Part shown: positions 36,420 to 46,407 of the stretch, piece by piece
How the letters are laid out: each line of letters starts with the position of its first letter
Position numbering within the stretch: the stretch's first letter is position 1
Source of the DNA: Enoplolaimus lenunculus
Taxonomy: Eukaryota; Nematoda; Enoplea; Enoplida; Thoracostomopsidae
Length of the DNA: 64,000 bases
Reading direction: 5' to 3'
NCBI GenBank assembly: GCA_030248215.1
Contig: JASANG010000670.1
Coordinates: forward strand, 62,001-126,000
Translations under genes and position numbers: made by a program
Notes under the pieces: model-generated
The model's database searches: none
What the model was told of the DNA's origin: nothing
What the model saw: only the letters and a program-made list of their open reading frames with translations

Positions 36420-37139
36420 ATGTCAAAATTATCAGTATGGTGCTGCGTAATGATAACCAGTGCGATTCAACTGAGCCAGCAAGTCGCATTAGCGCCCGTG
36501 AACGGTCAATCATACGTTGTTAGGAAAACAAGGTTACTGGTATGTTTATTGGCAATTGTTTGTTTTACGCCCACATATCTGAGATGCTGGCATACAGTAG
36601 TTCGAAGGGGTTCGCTGACATCCTTAAAATAATTGTGCGGGATCCAAGAACTGCTATGATTTAGAAAATTTAAAATTCCGAAAAAGTACACAGAGTAAAA
36701 ACGACCTACGAAATTGTTGTACACTGTACTGAACTTAAAGGGGTGGGGCTGACCCCTGTTATTCGGTTACAGACTATTTATTTTTAATTCGCCCCCTGGT
36801 CGACCTCTGATTTATATATGGAACAGAGCTTCTGCGAACGATTTTTAATCTAAACAATTTTCGACACAGTGCTGATCTGTGCTACTTTATATATATGTAT
36901 GTATATGTATATATACGTATATATATATAATGTTTTAGGATCGTCCTGTATATTTTCAAAGACTTAGCCCAACCACTGTAGGAATAACAGAATTCAGCGA
37001 TATATCGAACGGACACCTTTCCGCAATGCGTCCAATACAACAAGCAATTGTGCTACCATTACAAAAACGAAACGCAGAACTTATCAACGGAATTAATCTT
37101 GTTGATATAATGCACATTATAGACGCAGGAAGAAAGTAA
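36420..37139 (+). CDS. pdf-1: PDF (pigment-dispersing factor) neuropeptide precursor
   Basis: Two exons, 36420-36539 and 36939-37139, join in phase 0 (CTG|GTATGT to TGTTTTAG|GAT) and give 106 residues. Residues 1 to about 24 (MSKLSVWCCVMITSAIQLSQ, then a hydrophobic end) look like a signal peptide. Near the C-terminus, Lys83-Arg84 is a dibasic cleavage site. It is followed by NAELINGINLVDIMHIIDA (residues 85-103), Gly104 as amide donor, Arg105-Lys106, and the stop. Predicted product: a 19-residue C-terminally amidated peptide. From known families, nematode PDF-1 peptides begin (S)NAELING and arthropod PDF begins NSELINS, both amidated. PDF acts through a class B GPCR in locomotion, arousal and rhythms. 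Only one copy is encoded. The Ile/Met/His-rich C-terminal half is unusual. Confidence 0.87.
36889..36929. repeat. AT/GTAT microsatellite beside the PDF exon 2 acceptor
   Basis: An irregular TATATATGTATGTATATGTA tract fills the end of the PDF intron up to the acceptor at 36938. Confidence 0.8.
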
Positions 37140-37290
37140 CTATAGTAAAAATTACTTAGCTAAATACGAATACGTTTGGTAAAACCTTCTATATAGGGTA
37201 TGTGATCAAGCACGTTTCGAGCAAATCTTTCGATATTTCAAGATTGTCTTAGTCGTAAAAGGCGCAACCATTTGAATTTTATCCATTTAG

Positions 37291-37440
37291 TTAGAAAATG
37301 CCTGTTGGGCTTCACATGAACCATTTGCATTTCAAAATTTTCGTAAAGCAGAGTCGGTGAAGTTGACTGATGTTCCCATTACGCTGGATTCACCACTAGC
37401 TATGGCAACTGAAACATTAAATATTTTGGGTTATGGTGCG
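37291..37440 (+). CDS. Possible orphan coding exon downstream of PDF
   Basis: After an ATCCATTTAG acceptor-like site, one frame reads LENACWASHEPFAFQNFRKA, then ESVKLTDVPITLDSPLAMAT and ETLNILGYG. This is more protein-like than surrounding noise, and a GT donor could fall near 37432-37440. No matching partner exon was found and the family is not recognised. It could be PDF 3' UTR with a chance frame; an AATAAA lies at 37477-37482. Confidence 0.25.
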
Positions 37441-38102
37441 CGTACTCATATGTTTATATATTTTAAACTTTATTTTAATAAAATTTTATGTTGACTATAC
37501 TACGGTGTGAATACTAAACAGTTACAGTAAAAATTTACACCCGTGGATTCAAATAGCTAATGAGCTAGAGTTGCATCAGGATAGGTGTATTCGAACTATT
37601 CGGATATTTTCGACGAAAGTTGCCGGGCCAAGTTTTCGCTCTGAAAAATTCCGCTGACGCGTTTTGTAAAAATTCCGAATTCGAGAGGTCCATATAATAG
37701 ATCCGTGTTTAGTAGAACAGACGTACGAGCTATAATACGATGGAGTGGTTATTATAGCCTAGTCACGTCAATAGATGGTTCGGTTTCCGGGCATTAACGA
37801 ATGTAAAATTCTTGACATTGACGGAACATTTGGTATGAGAATGGAGTTTTGAAAAACGTCGGCAGTTTACAGCAATATTTAGCAGCATTTTTTGATCAAA
37901 GCACAACTTCCAGCGTATGCCTTTGTTGCGGTCGATACATCTTCGAGCCTATGATTTTGGTGGTTGCTTAAAACAGCCGGAAGAGCTTTGAGCCTTTGTT
38001 TGGATACACCGGGACAACCGAGACAGCTTCGAACCTATGTTTTCAGAGATCGGTCGTGACAGCAAGAACAGTTTCGAGGATATGTTACCGTTGGGTAGGT
38101 CG

Positions 38103-38349
38103 CAGGATATAACCGGAGGTCTGCCTCCGGCTTTGTTTCAGGCAGAAAATCGGCCTCCGGCACCGGTAAAATTTTTGCCAGAGGTTCTGGCAATTTTAGT
38201 GGCAAAATTTTGCATAATTTTGCAAAATTAATCTGTTTGAACGCGTTTCGTTTTACTTTCGTCCCAATTTCTCCTAAGCCTCCGGCTTCGGCAAGTTTCG
38301 TTGACCTCGGGCTCCGGCTCCGGTATTTTTTACCTCCGGTTGCACCCCG
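38103..38349. mobile_element. hAT-type MITE, CCGGAG-rich, perfect 8-bp target duplication
   Basis: The left end is CAGGATATAACCGGAGG and the right end CCTCCGGTTGCACCCCG. Flanking octamers gtaggtcg at 38095-38102 and 38350-38357 are identical. The body matches the right half of 8393-8884 in the opposite orientation. The clean duplication suggests a younger insertion than most other copies here. Confidence 0.85.
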
Positions 38350-39235
38350 GTAGGTCGGAACAGCAGGGACAGTTTCGGGCTTGTCATAGCTGGCTTGGTT
38401 GGGACAGCCGGATAGTTTCGAGCCTATGTTTTCGCTGGGTCGGTTGAGACAACTGGGCAAATTAGAGCCCAGGTCTCGTACTTGTACCTAGGCATGTCAG
38501 AGTTCCAGACTATTAAGCTCAACCAAGGCCTAGGCCTACATTTTATAAATGTCTACCTTAATAAAACCTAAGGTACTCCTAAGCCTATTAAGCCTAAACT
38601 TAAGGCCTTCATCCAAAGTTTAAGCCTAAATCTGAGACGGAGGTGAGGCGAAATTTGGTACTTAGTGAATATAATGTTTAATTTGCTAATTACCAAACAA
38701 TAGATGTTGTATGCAATATATCACTACCGAAACTGCTCGAATATCTGACAAGAATTCTACTGTAGCCATAGGTCAGTTTAAACCGACATTACTTACGTGT
38801 TTATTTCTCCACCAAACTCGACGTAAATTTGATAAATGGAAAGTCACCCACACTATGGAGTAACTGTGGTATCTGCATTGTGGGTCGAAAAATAAATATA
38901 TAACAGTTCATAATCTGGTAACATAGACGTACGGTAGTTTACCCTCTGGAGAGGCGAAATAAATATCAGTGTCACATCTTTTATTCGGGCAACTGCAGTA
39001 GCATGTCATTTTTTTATACAGATTTCATTTTTAAAAAATGTAATTTGAATTGAATGACAAGCAGAGTGTTTCGCGTAAGCTAACTAATATTATAATGAAC
39101 ACGTTAATGATCAATCGACGTTTTTGCCTTTGCTAACATGGTTGACATAACTATAATAATTATTTTCACACTATTTAGCAAGTATGTTGTTTCATTGCAG
39201 TCTATTATTTAGGTTGCGAGAAAAATAGAATATAC
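38350..39235. other. Intergenic DNA with repeat remnants
   Basis: 38520-38640 is rich in CCTAAG/GCCTAA units. About 38880-39002 is the right-hand remnant of a family D MITE (accctctggagagg, aaataaatatcag, attcgggcaactgcagta). No gene seen. Confidence 0.5.
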
Positions 39236-39957
39236 CGAAAAATTTGAATTTCACGTTTAAATTTGAATTTTCAGGCTAAAATTTGAATTTTTTCGCTAAA
39301 ATTTGAATCTTGTCGCCAAAATTTGAATTTCCTGCCAAAATTTTAGTTTCGCCCCAAAATTTAAATTTTCCCGCTAAAATATAAATTTTTCCACCAAAAT
39401 TATAATTTCGCGCCAAAATTTGAATTTCCCGCCAAAATTTAAGTTTTCCCGCCAAAATTTGAATTTCGCGCAAAAATTTAAATTTTCCCGCCAAACTTTC
39501 GATTTCCCAGTAAAATATAAATTTTTTCGTCAAAATTTAATTTTTCCCGTCAAAATTCGAATTTCCCCTCCAAAATTTAAATTTTCCTGTCAAAACTTGA
39601 ATTTCCCGCCAAATTTTAAGTTTTCCCGCCAAAATTTGTATTTTCCACCAAAATCTAAATTTTACCGCCAAAATTTAAGTATTCCCGCCAAAATTTTGAT
39701 TTCCCACTAAAATTCGAAATTCCCGCCAAAATTTGAATTTCCCGTCAAAATTAAATTGCGCGCCTAAATTTAAATTTTCCCGCCAAAATTTAATTTCCCC
39801 GCCAAAATTTGAATTTCCCGCCAAACTTCGAATTTCCAGCCAAAATGGGGATTGCGCGCCCAAATTTAAATTTTCCCGCCAAGATATGATTTTTCCGCCA
39901 AATGTTAAGTTTGCAAGCCAAATTTGAATTTCCGGGCCAAAATTTGAAAAATTATCA
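39236..39957. repeat. AATT-rich minisatellite, about 19-20 bp unit with CCCGCCAAAATTT
   Basis: Around 38 tandem units of the form CCCGCCAAAATTTGAATTT or CCCGCCAAAATTTAAATTTT extend over about 720 bp. Variants include cgcgcc, ccgtc and ccacc. Frames stay open on both strands through much of it, an effect of the repeat. At least ten units carry TTCCCGCC. Confidence 0.9.
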
Positions 39958-40334
39958 AAAATTTTAAACTCTAGTTTCTAATTATTGTTTGAACAATTTG
40001 CGCTGTATTTTTAAAAGGGTGATACTTTTTACACACTATTTTTGCCCGTCGCTTTATTTTGTAGGTCATTTGTATACCTAGCTAAAATTTCGGACACTAT
40101 TTTAGAGAGTTCGTAAATTAGCTAGGTATTAAAATGGTGGGACATCTTTTGAGACATTGGCGAGCGCAATACAACCTATGGTGCATAGTTGTCATATAGT
40201 TGATTGAATCTGTTTGCCACGGAAGTCCATATGAAGGAAAACGGTTGTAGTTGTGTCCAATTTGGGTATGCGCATAGCGCGTTGAAGAGTATACAGCACG
40301 GTGTGCTGTAGTTTTATCTACTAATTGGGGAATT

Positions 40335-41144
40335 TACTGTAGCGACCCGTATAAGAGGGGGACTGATATTTATTGGCCTCTCCAGAGGGAACCCCTTGTT
40401 ATTCGGTTACGAACTGTTATTTATTTTTAATCCAAGCTCCGCCGCCCTTCGTTACTGATATATATCCGGTACTGCAATCAGTGGCGGATCCAGGATCTCA
40501 AAATAGGGGGGGGGGGGGGCAAAATTTCACAGGTAATAAACTTATTTTTGACCCACACAAACTACGAACTATGGCCATAAAATTGGCTTCTTTACGTTCG
40601 TGCAAATGCGATGAATCACAAATAAAACTAACGCATCAACGCAATTTAGATCCAAACAGGGTGGAAACATAAAAGTTCGGAATTGGTTTCAAACAGGAAC
40701 AAATTTAAAGGCAGCTGCTTATACTATTCTGTATAAAACAGAAATAAACAGCGTAGAACATTGACGCTCTATATAATTTTTGTCGAGATGCTGTTGGGGG
40801 CTCACGGCCGGGGTGCCCCCCCAGGGATCCGCCATTGACTGCAATCATCCGTTGAATTAAACGTTTATTTGTCTTGTGTCAATAGCTGGAGTGATGATAC
40901 AAGGTTATACTTAGGAATGCACTTTCAAAATTTAAGTACGCTTTTAAATTTGGAACTCAAATTATTTGGTCCTGGAGTCTATTCGCTAAAATTAGGGATA
41001 ATTGACATTTATGCACTCTAATTAGCATTTAGGGACTCTATCCGCTTACATACTCTTATTAGGGGTACGGACTCCAATTGATTCGGATCCAAAATGGGAA
41101 GCCCTCTTATTACACCTTCCCCTCTTTTTCGGGCCAATACAGTA
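40335..41144 (-). mobile_element. TA-flanked MITE, family D, copy 4, interrupted by a hAT MITE
   Basis: It begins TACTGTAGCGACCCGTATAA and ends CGGGCCAATACAGTA, in the orientation of copy 2. It is split by an insertion at 40479-40837; without it the copy is about 443 bp, the family's normal length. Confidence 0.75.
40479..40837. mobile_element. Nested hAT MITE, CAGTGGCGGATCC family
   Basis: Inverted ends CAGTGGCGGATCC and GGATCCGCCATTG are flanked by a perfect 8-bp duplication actgcaat (40471-40478 and 40838-40845). CAGTGGCGGATCC ends are a widely seen non-autonomous hAT type in animals. A run of 12 or more G follows the left end and a run of C precedes the right end. A possible degraded relative begins CAGCGGCGGAGCCTG at 24321. 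Confidence 0.85.
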
Positions 41145-41149
41145 GGAGA

Positions 41150-41290
41150 TAACCGGACAGCGCAGTCTAGTGACTCTAACGGGGTTAGTTTCACTATTTT
41201 GCAAGAAATTGGGCCATTCGAACGGGGTTAGTCTGGTCGGAAAGTTTGTGTAACTCTAAGTGCACGGTTTTTGGGGAAACTTGGAAAAAG
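41150..41290. repeat. Diverged relative of the hairpin array
   Basis: Aligns to 18125-18262 (ATAACCGGA, GTCTA, CTAACGGGGTTAG, GGTCGGAAA, GTGTAACTCTAA, CACGG). Its first hairpin keeps AGTGA and TCACT outer arms around the core, with a 2x2 internal mismatch. The second core has decayed to CGAACGGGGTTAG. The site of hairpin 3 has lost its core (CTCTAAGTGCACGG). Confidence 0.7.
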
Positions 41291-42821
41291 GCTGGAGAAT
41301 CTGGATTTGTGTGGACTTGTGGTTAGGAATTTAGGCGTTAAGTGCACCGAATGGTGAAAAAGGATCCGGTGGTAAAAGGACCACGCTATTTAGGGCATAT
41401 ATCGCGTGTCGTTGTGTGTTTTGAATTTTCAGTGTTTTACAACGGTTATTGGGTGGGGCAACTCGGAAAATTGGTATTTTTAAAAATCCGGATTGAACCG
41501 GGCAATTGCAATTTTGGATGCAATCATGTTTGCTCGGTATTTTGTTCTGAGAAATTGGGATTTTGGAAAATTGGCTATCACCTGAGAATTTGGGGTTGCG
41601 GTACTCCCTAATATCCGGAAGTTGGCAGTGTACCTAGAAACTGAAATCTTGGGCGCAATATTTCTCGATCAGGATTTTGAAAAATTTGGATATTAAGGAA
41701 ATTGAGATATTTCTCGTCGAATTGTGATTTTGGGAAATTAGGATATCCGTGAGCATATGGCTTTGGGAAAATAAAATTTTGGTAACCCCTAAGTTTTGCA
41801 GGGGAGTGAAATTGTCCGTTTGTACTAATTTGAACCGTAGTTTATTTTACGTTGCTCATATATTATAAAAATATGTTGAATTTTTTCTTAAAAAAATTGA
41901 GCTACCCTCCGGATGCCAAATACGGTGCAACGCCCCTGATCGGAATACACTGCTCGTCAGCTTTAATGTTTAGTTTATTTGAAACAATATTTTATAGATA
42001 ATAATGTTTAATACAATTTCAACATATAAACGTAAATTGCCCTGTGTGCGGTTCGGGAACACAACTCTTTTGAGAAAGTTTCGTCTATGCTTAGGCTCAA
42101 GCTTAACCCTAGTGTAATCTAAACCTAAACTTTTGAATATTAACCTAAGATTAGACTGAGATTGAAGCCATAGTCCCACCATGGACCTTTAGCCGGACCG
42201 CACAGCTGATTCTTATTTTCCCAGGATACTTGGATTTCACAAGGAAAATTGGGAAATTACCCGTGATATTGCTATATTGGGAACTTGGGATATTTACCCG
42301 GGATTTTGCTATTTTGGGAAATTGTTATAATATTATACACGGGATACTGTAGATTTTGGGATGAAGTGGGAAACCATCGCATTTTTGTGCAGCCTGTAAT
42401 CCGAGAAGATACTTAGCTAGCTCGATTAAAGCCTTATTCACTGTAAGTTTTGCAGAAAAAACTTACAAATGCACTGTCATCTGCAAGTTTGGTCATATTC
42501 ACTAGAATTATGCTATTAAATTTATTTCATACGTGTCAACGCTTAGCAAACCGCCTAAATTTCTTTCACCTGTATTTTGATTGGCCAATCGAAAGACATG
42601 TTAAGTGCTTATCAATTAATTCAGACTTTGAATTTTTTCAACAAGTGTGAATTTATTCATATATCAAACTTGTTTAATATTTCACAGTCTACGGCGATTG
42701 TTACGGCGTTTGTTTTTACTTTGTAAGCACGAAGTAGAAAATGTATTGGTATGAAAGCGTTTTCAAGTCAAAACATTTCGAATAGAACCTTCTGTACTTG
42801 TGAATGTTGTATAACGGTGTG
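41291..42821. other. Intergenic DNA before the CCCH gene
   Basis: Loose repeats of TTGGGAAATTGGGATA-type sequence occur at about 41450-41770 and 42225-42350. 42090-42170 has CCTAA-rich units. No gene seen. Confidence 0.45.
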
Positions 42822-44172
42822 ATGTCGCTGGTCGCTTACGATGATTCTGATTCAGATACCGACAGTAACAATGCAAAACAAACAAGGTCTGATTTGCTGT
42901 ATATTTGTAATGCGTATCTTTCTTTAAAATGTTATCTTTAACTAATGTGTTGTTTGTAGCGGACACATGTATAAGTAGCAAATTTTGATACTATCCATAC
43001 GAAAATGACTAACTTTGTTTACTATGATATAAACAAGATTTGTTGTTAGTGTTATACAGGAGCAATCTAGTGGTGACGTTTCATGTAAGGGAACTGCTTC
43101 AACTTCAAAGATACCGTCTGTGAATGAAGTTCTTTCACGCTCGCAAGATTCGATTGAGTTTTCGGTCTTTAGAAAACAAACTGAAGTGAAAGAGGTTAGT
43201 GGATATTTTTAATGTATGAATGTATGAGTAGTTTATTTATGCGATGCGTTTCCTTCAAAATATTACTTTGATTTCAGTTTTTTAAGTTAGAAGAGTTTTG
43301 CTTTTCTTTTTGGATATTTTGATTTGTTGTACTTGCAAGCAGTATTGTATGTTTATAAGTCAGTAGCAAAATTGCTCTCTCTAGTGCTATAAACTGCAAT
43401 TGTTTTCAGAAAGATCATCTTAATTTTTTGTCAAAACACGTTCGAGTAACAGAACAACGCGATAAGAGGCCAACATGTCGTGCATTTTTACAAGGCCGAT
43501 GTCATAAAGGCGATGCTTGTAGATTTTCTCATGTCATTCCGTGGAACATTTATGCCGAAGATGAGGTCACTCTACGCAAAATTAATTCTACGCCTGGTAC
43601 TGGAGCTAATAGTGTTCCTGTAGTGCACAGGGGTATATATTTGGGATTATCCGTATTCTTTCTGATATTCGTAATGTTATTTAAATAGTATACTATATGT
43701 TTGAACGCATTATTATTATTATTTTATATTTACGTTTACGAGTTTGAGATGAATTTATGGTGTAAATTTGCAAATGTACAATGCATTTGAGTGATACTGT
43801 GTTTATTCAACATTGTTGTTGGTCAACAGGTTGTTGAACAGCTTAATATTATTGCTTTGTTGGTAAAAGTCTTCGTTGCACCCATGGACCCAATTATGTT
43901 TTATGAAACGGCAGGGATCGGTAGCTGAAATTAAGTCCTACGCTTATATAAGTATACACTAGTTAATCAGTTCTCATAGATGCAAATTATTTTCCATCAC
44001 AGGCGTTTTACAACACGAGCAGCCAACTGCGATTCTACACGATGAAGATAGCGAACATCGCAGAAGAAAACGAAGATATGGTGTTAATGATAGCTTGCAA
44101 CCACCGAAACGTGCTCTTGAAAGTATTCGGAAATTGAAAGCCACAAGCCATGCGAACCGGCAAAAGAGATAG
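42822..44172 (+). CDS. CCCH-type zinc-finger protein
   Basis: Four exons: first from ATG 42822, then about 43060-43194, 43410-43632 and 44003-44172. Junctions 2-3 (GAG|GTTAGT to TTTTCAG|AAA, phase 0) and 3-4 (AGGG|GTATAT to ATCACAG|GC, phase 1) are clean. The first junction is uncertain: the donor may be ACAAG|GTCTGA, in phase only with an acceptor at 43070. The N-terminus reads MSLVAYDDSDSDTDSNNAKQ, an acidic start seen in several nuclear RNA-processing proteins. Exon 3 has one finger, C-x7-C-x5-C-x3-H (PTCRAFLQGRCHKGDACRFS, then H). CCCH fingers of this kind usually bind RNA. The C-terminus is basic (EHRRRKRRYGVNDSLQPPKR), likely nuclear. The protein is about 200 residues; the orthologue is not recognised. 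Confidence 0.7.
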
Positions 44173-44512
44173 AGAATGAACGATCAACCTAACCTTATTT
44201 AGTGCTGAATCAGGTTGTTAATCTGTTTGCTATACTAAGTGGGGCCTGGTTTTTTCAAACGGAAATTTACCGAATTTGTGTTGAATTCTCAATTTTGACT
44301 GGTGTATGGCGAAGTAATTAAGTTTCGACAGTTTCCTGTTTACTCAAGCGTAAACAGTGAGAACCCAATATTAGACCGGGATACTTTGAAAACGCTGCTT
44401 GAGTGTTACTATTACAAAATCAGGTTTTAAAATTATTCTGTAGCGAGGCGACTAAATGATCAATCACTGTATTTTTTAGTTTTTTGATGGGCTCTGTGTC
44501 ATGTTTGTTCGT

Positions 44513-44518
44513 AATAAA
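44513..44518 (+). terminator. Candidate polyadenylation signal AATAAA of the CCCH gene
   Basis: The hexamer lies 341 bases past the stop codon, followed by a TG-rich stretch (TGTATTTGGTGTTTG). Confidence 0.5.
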
Positions 44519-45156
44519 TGTATTTGGTGTTTGATCAACAAGTACAGATGCTGATTGAGCGATAGAAGCCAAGTCGTGAGGTATATGAATCCCTAAATGA
44601 ATTTACGTTGTGCTTTTTGGGCAAGATGTATCTGGAGGTGAAAATAATTGAAGCCAGAACAGATGTCAGCAAAAAGTTTGGTTGAAGATGATGCAGAATA
44701 GTTAATTAAAATGATGTTAAATTTGCTAAATGCAAACTAAATGTTTGCTAAAAATTTGGTTGGTATAAACATATTCCTAAGTACATCTGTTATGCGGGGT
44801 CTACGGGCCCATCGTAGCAGTGGAATAAACATATTCTTAAGCATATGCGTTATGCGGGGTTTACGTGGCTCGTGTTACTTTTAGGGCCGTCCAGGTTTCT
44901 GGTGAGTGTAAAGGAGTAGGCTTACATTGTAGACTACATTTATTGCTTAGACTTAGGCTTAGGAATATGCTTAATTTATTGTTACGACCATAAAAGTAAC
45001 ATTGGCCGGTTTACGTTATAACTGAGGCGGCCCGGAACACGTTTCTTCCATGTTGATTGACATCGACATAAAATAGTGATCTGAATAGCGGTTCAATCCC
45101 TAATCTACAGTAATCTTCGTATACAAACAGCCATATCTCACATGATACCACGGGAC
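44519..45156. other. Intergenic DNA with degenerate family G remnant
   Basis: 44757-44880 has a repeated 'aacatattccttaagca...tgcggggttac' unit (two copies about 65 bp apart). 44880-45010 resembles family G (GGCTTAGGAATATGCTTA, ACATTGGCCGG). No gene seen. Confidence 0.5.
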
Positions 45157-45504
45157 CACGATGCAACCGGAATTACAATTTACCGGAATTTGAAAAAATT
45201 ACCTGAACCGGAATCTGAAAAATACATGTTACAGAAAAATTCATTTTAATTTTTTTCAATATTGTTGAAATAACCTTAGTTGGAGATAGGTATCACTTTA
45301 TCTGTTGTATTTTAGATTTTCATAATCCACGGAAGCGAAATCTACCTTCGATGGTTTTTTTCGGCGATTGTCAAGATTTGCATACTATACTTGTAAAATA
45401 TCCTAATTTCCACTGACCAAATTTTAATACCGGAAATATCAATTCTGGTAAAAGTCTACCGGAACCGAAAGGTGAGAAAATACCGGAATTTCCGTTGCAC
45501 GCTG
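45157..45504. mobile_element. hAT-type MITE with perfect 8-bp target duplication
   Basis: The left end is CACGATGCAACCGGAATTAC and the right end TTTCCGTTGCACGCTG. Flanking octamers cacgggac at 45149-45156 and 45505-45512 are identical. The body contains ACCGGAATTTGAAAA and CCGGAACCGAAAGG near its ends. The copy at 23634-23938 is an inverted, diverged relative. Confidence 0.85.
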
Positions 45505-46407
45505 CACGGGACATTTATGCGAATATATGATTTTCTGAAATTTCATGGAATATCACACATGATATTATGATGCAAGACAATGTAATTTGTGCGCACGAAT
45601 AATGCAATGAAAGTCAGATAATGTAGCTTCGAGTGATTTCGAATACTGAATTAGCTTGTTTTTCTGTTTCTGGTGGAAATTTTGCCTAAATATATTCCTA
45701 AGTACAAATAATTCAATTTTCAAAGTTTAGTATTATGTGTTATTCTACAGGACATTCAAGCTAGTTTACTACAACCTTGCAGTCATTTTCAATCATATTT
45801 CATATTGACGGACAATATTTCGAATATCATATGATATTGCAGTACAAACAGTAAATGTCACATCAGGATAGCAGACAATTAACATTTTTTGAGTTCGATA
45901 GCGCATCGACGTGCAGACAAAGTGTGATCCGTTATTGTAATAGGGACAAAACGTGCTCCAGGTTGCCGCACAATTTACTGATTTTATAACTTGGTCATCT
46001 AGTTGTGGTCTCTTTGGGAACTTATTTCCTAGACGCAAAATACGAGAGCTGAAACCCAAGACTAAGACTTCGATGTCTGCCCAAGATTCCTATTGTTTCA
46101 TGTGTTACAACTAGCAATATGTAACGTAAAAACTAGGAATCGTCTCAGAATCAAAAAAGTTAAGTAACAGGTTGACCACCTGGTTTCTGGACTCACTTGG
46201 TAGTACGTAAAGTAGTATGTCTTCTTGACTACAATTTTGTCAGTAAAGAAACTTCAAAACCGGGATGCGTATTTGTATACGGAAAGCGGTCGTTTTCAAA
46301 TTGTATAATCTTGCTTTGATATGTTCTGTTACACAGCTCTAGCAAGTGTTTATAGCGTTAAGTGATGATCGATAATTTGTATTAATTAGTTAAAAGTATA
46401 ATTATAC
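45505..46407. other. Upstream region of the PARP gene
   Basis: AT-rich; a minus-strand frame (45793-46059) has no recognisable domain. The promoter and any 5' UTR intron of the PARP gene presumably lie here, but no specific element could be supported. Confidence 0.4.

Noticed and set aside
39276-39927. Several 60-96 codon proteins on both strands
   Set aside because: All are readings of the same 19-20 bp minisatellite.
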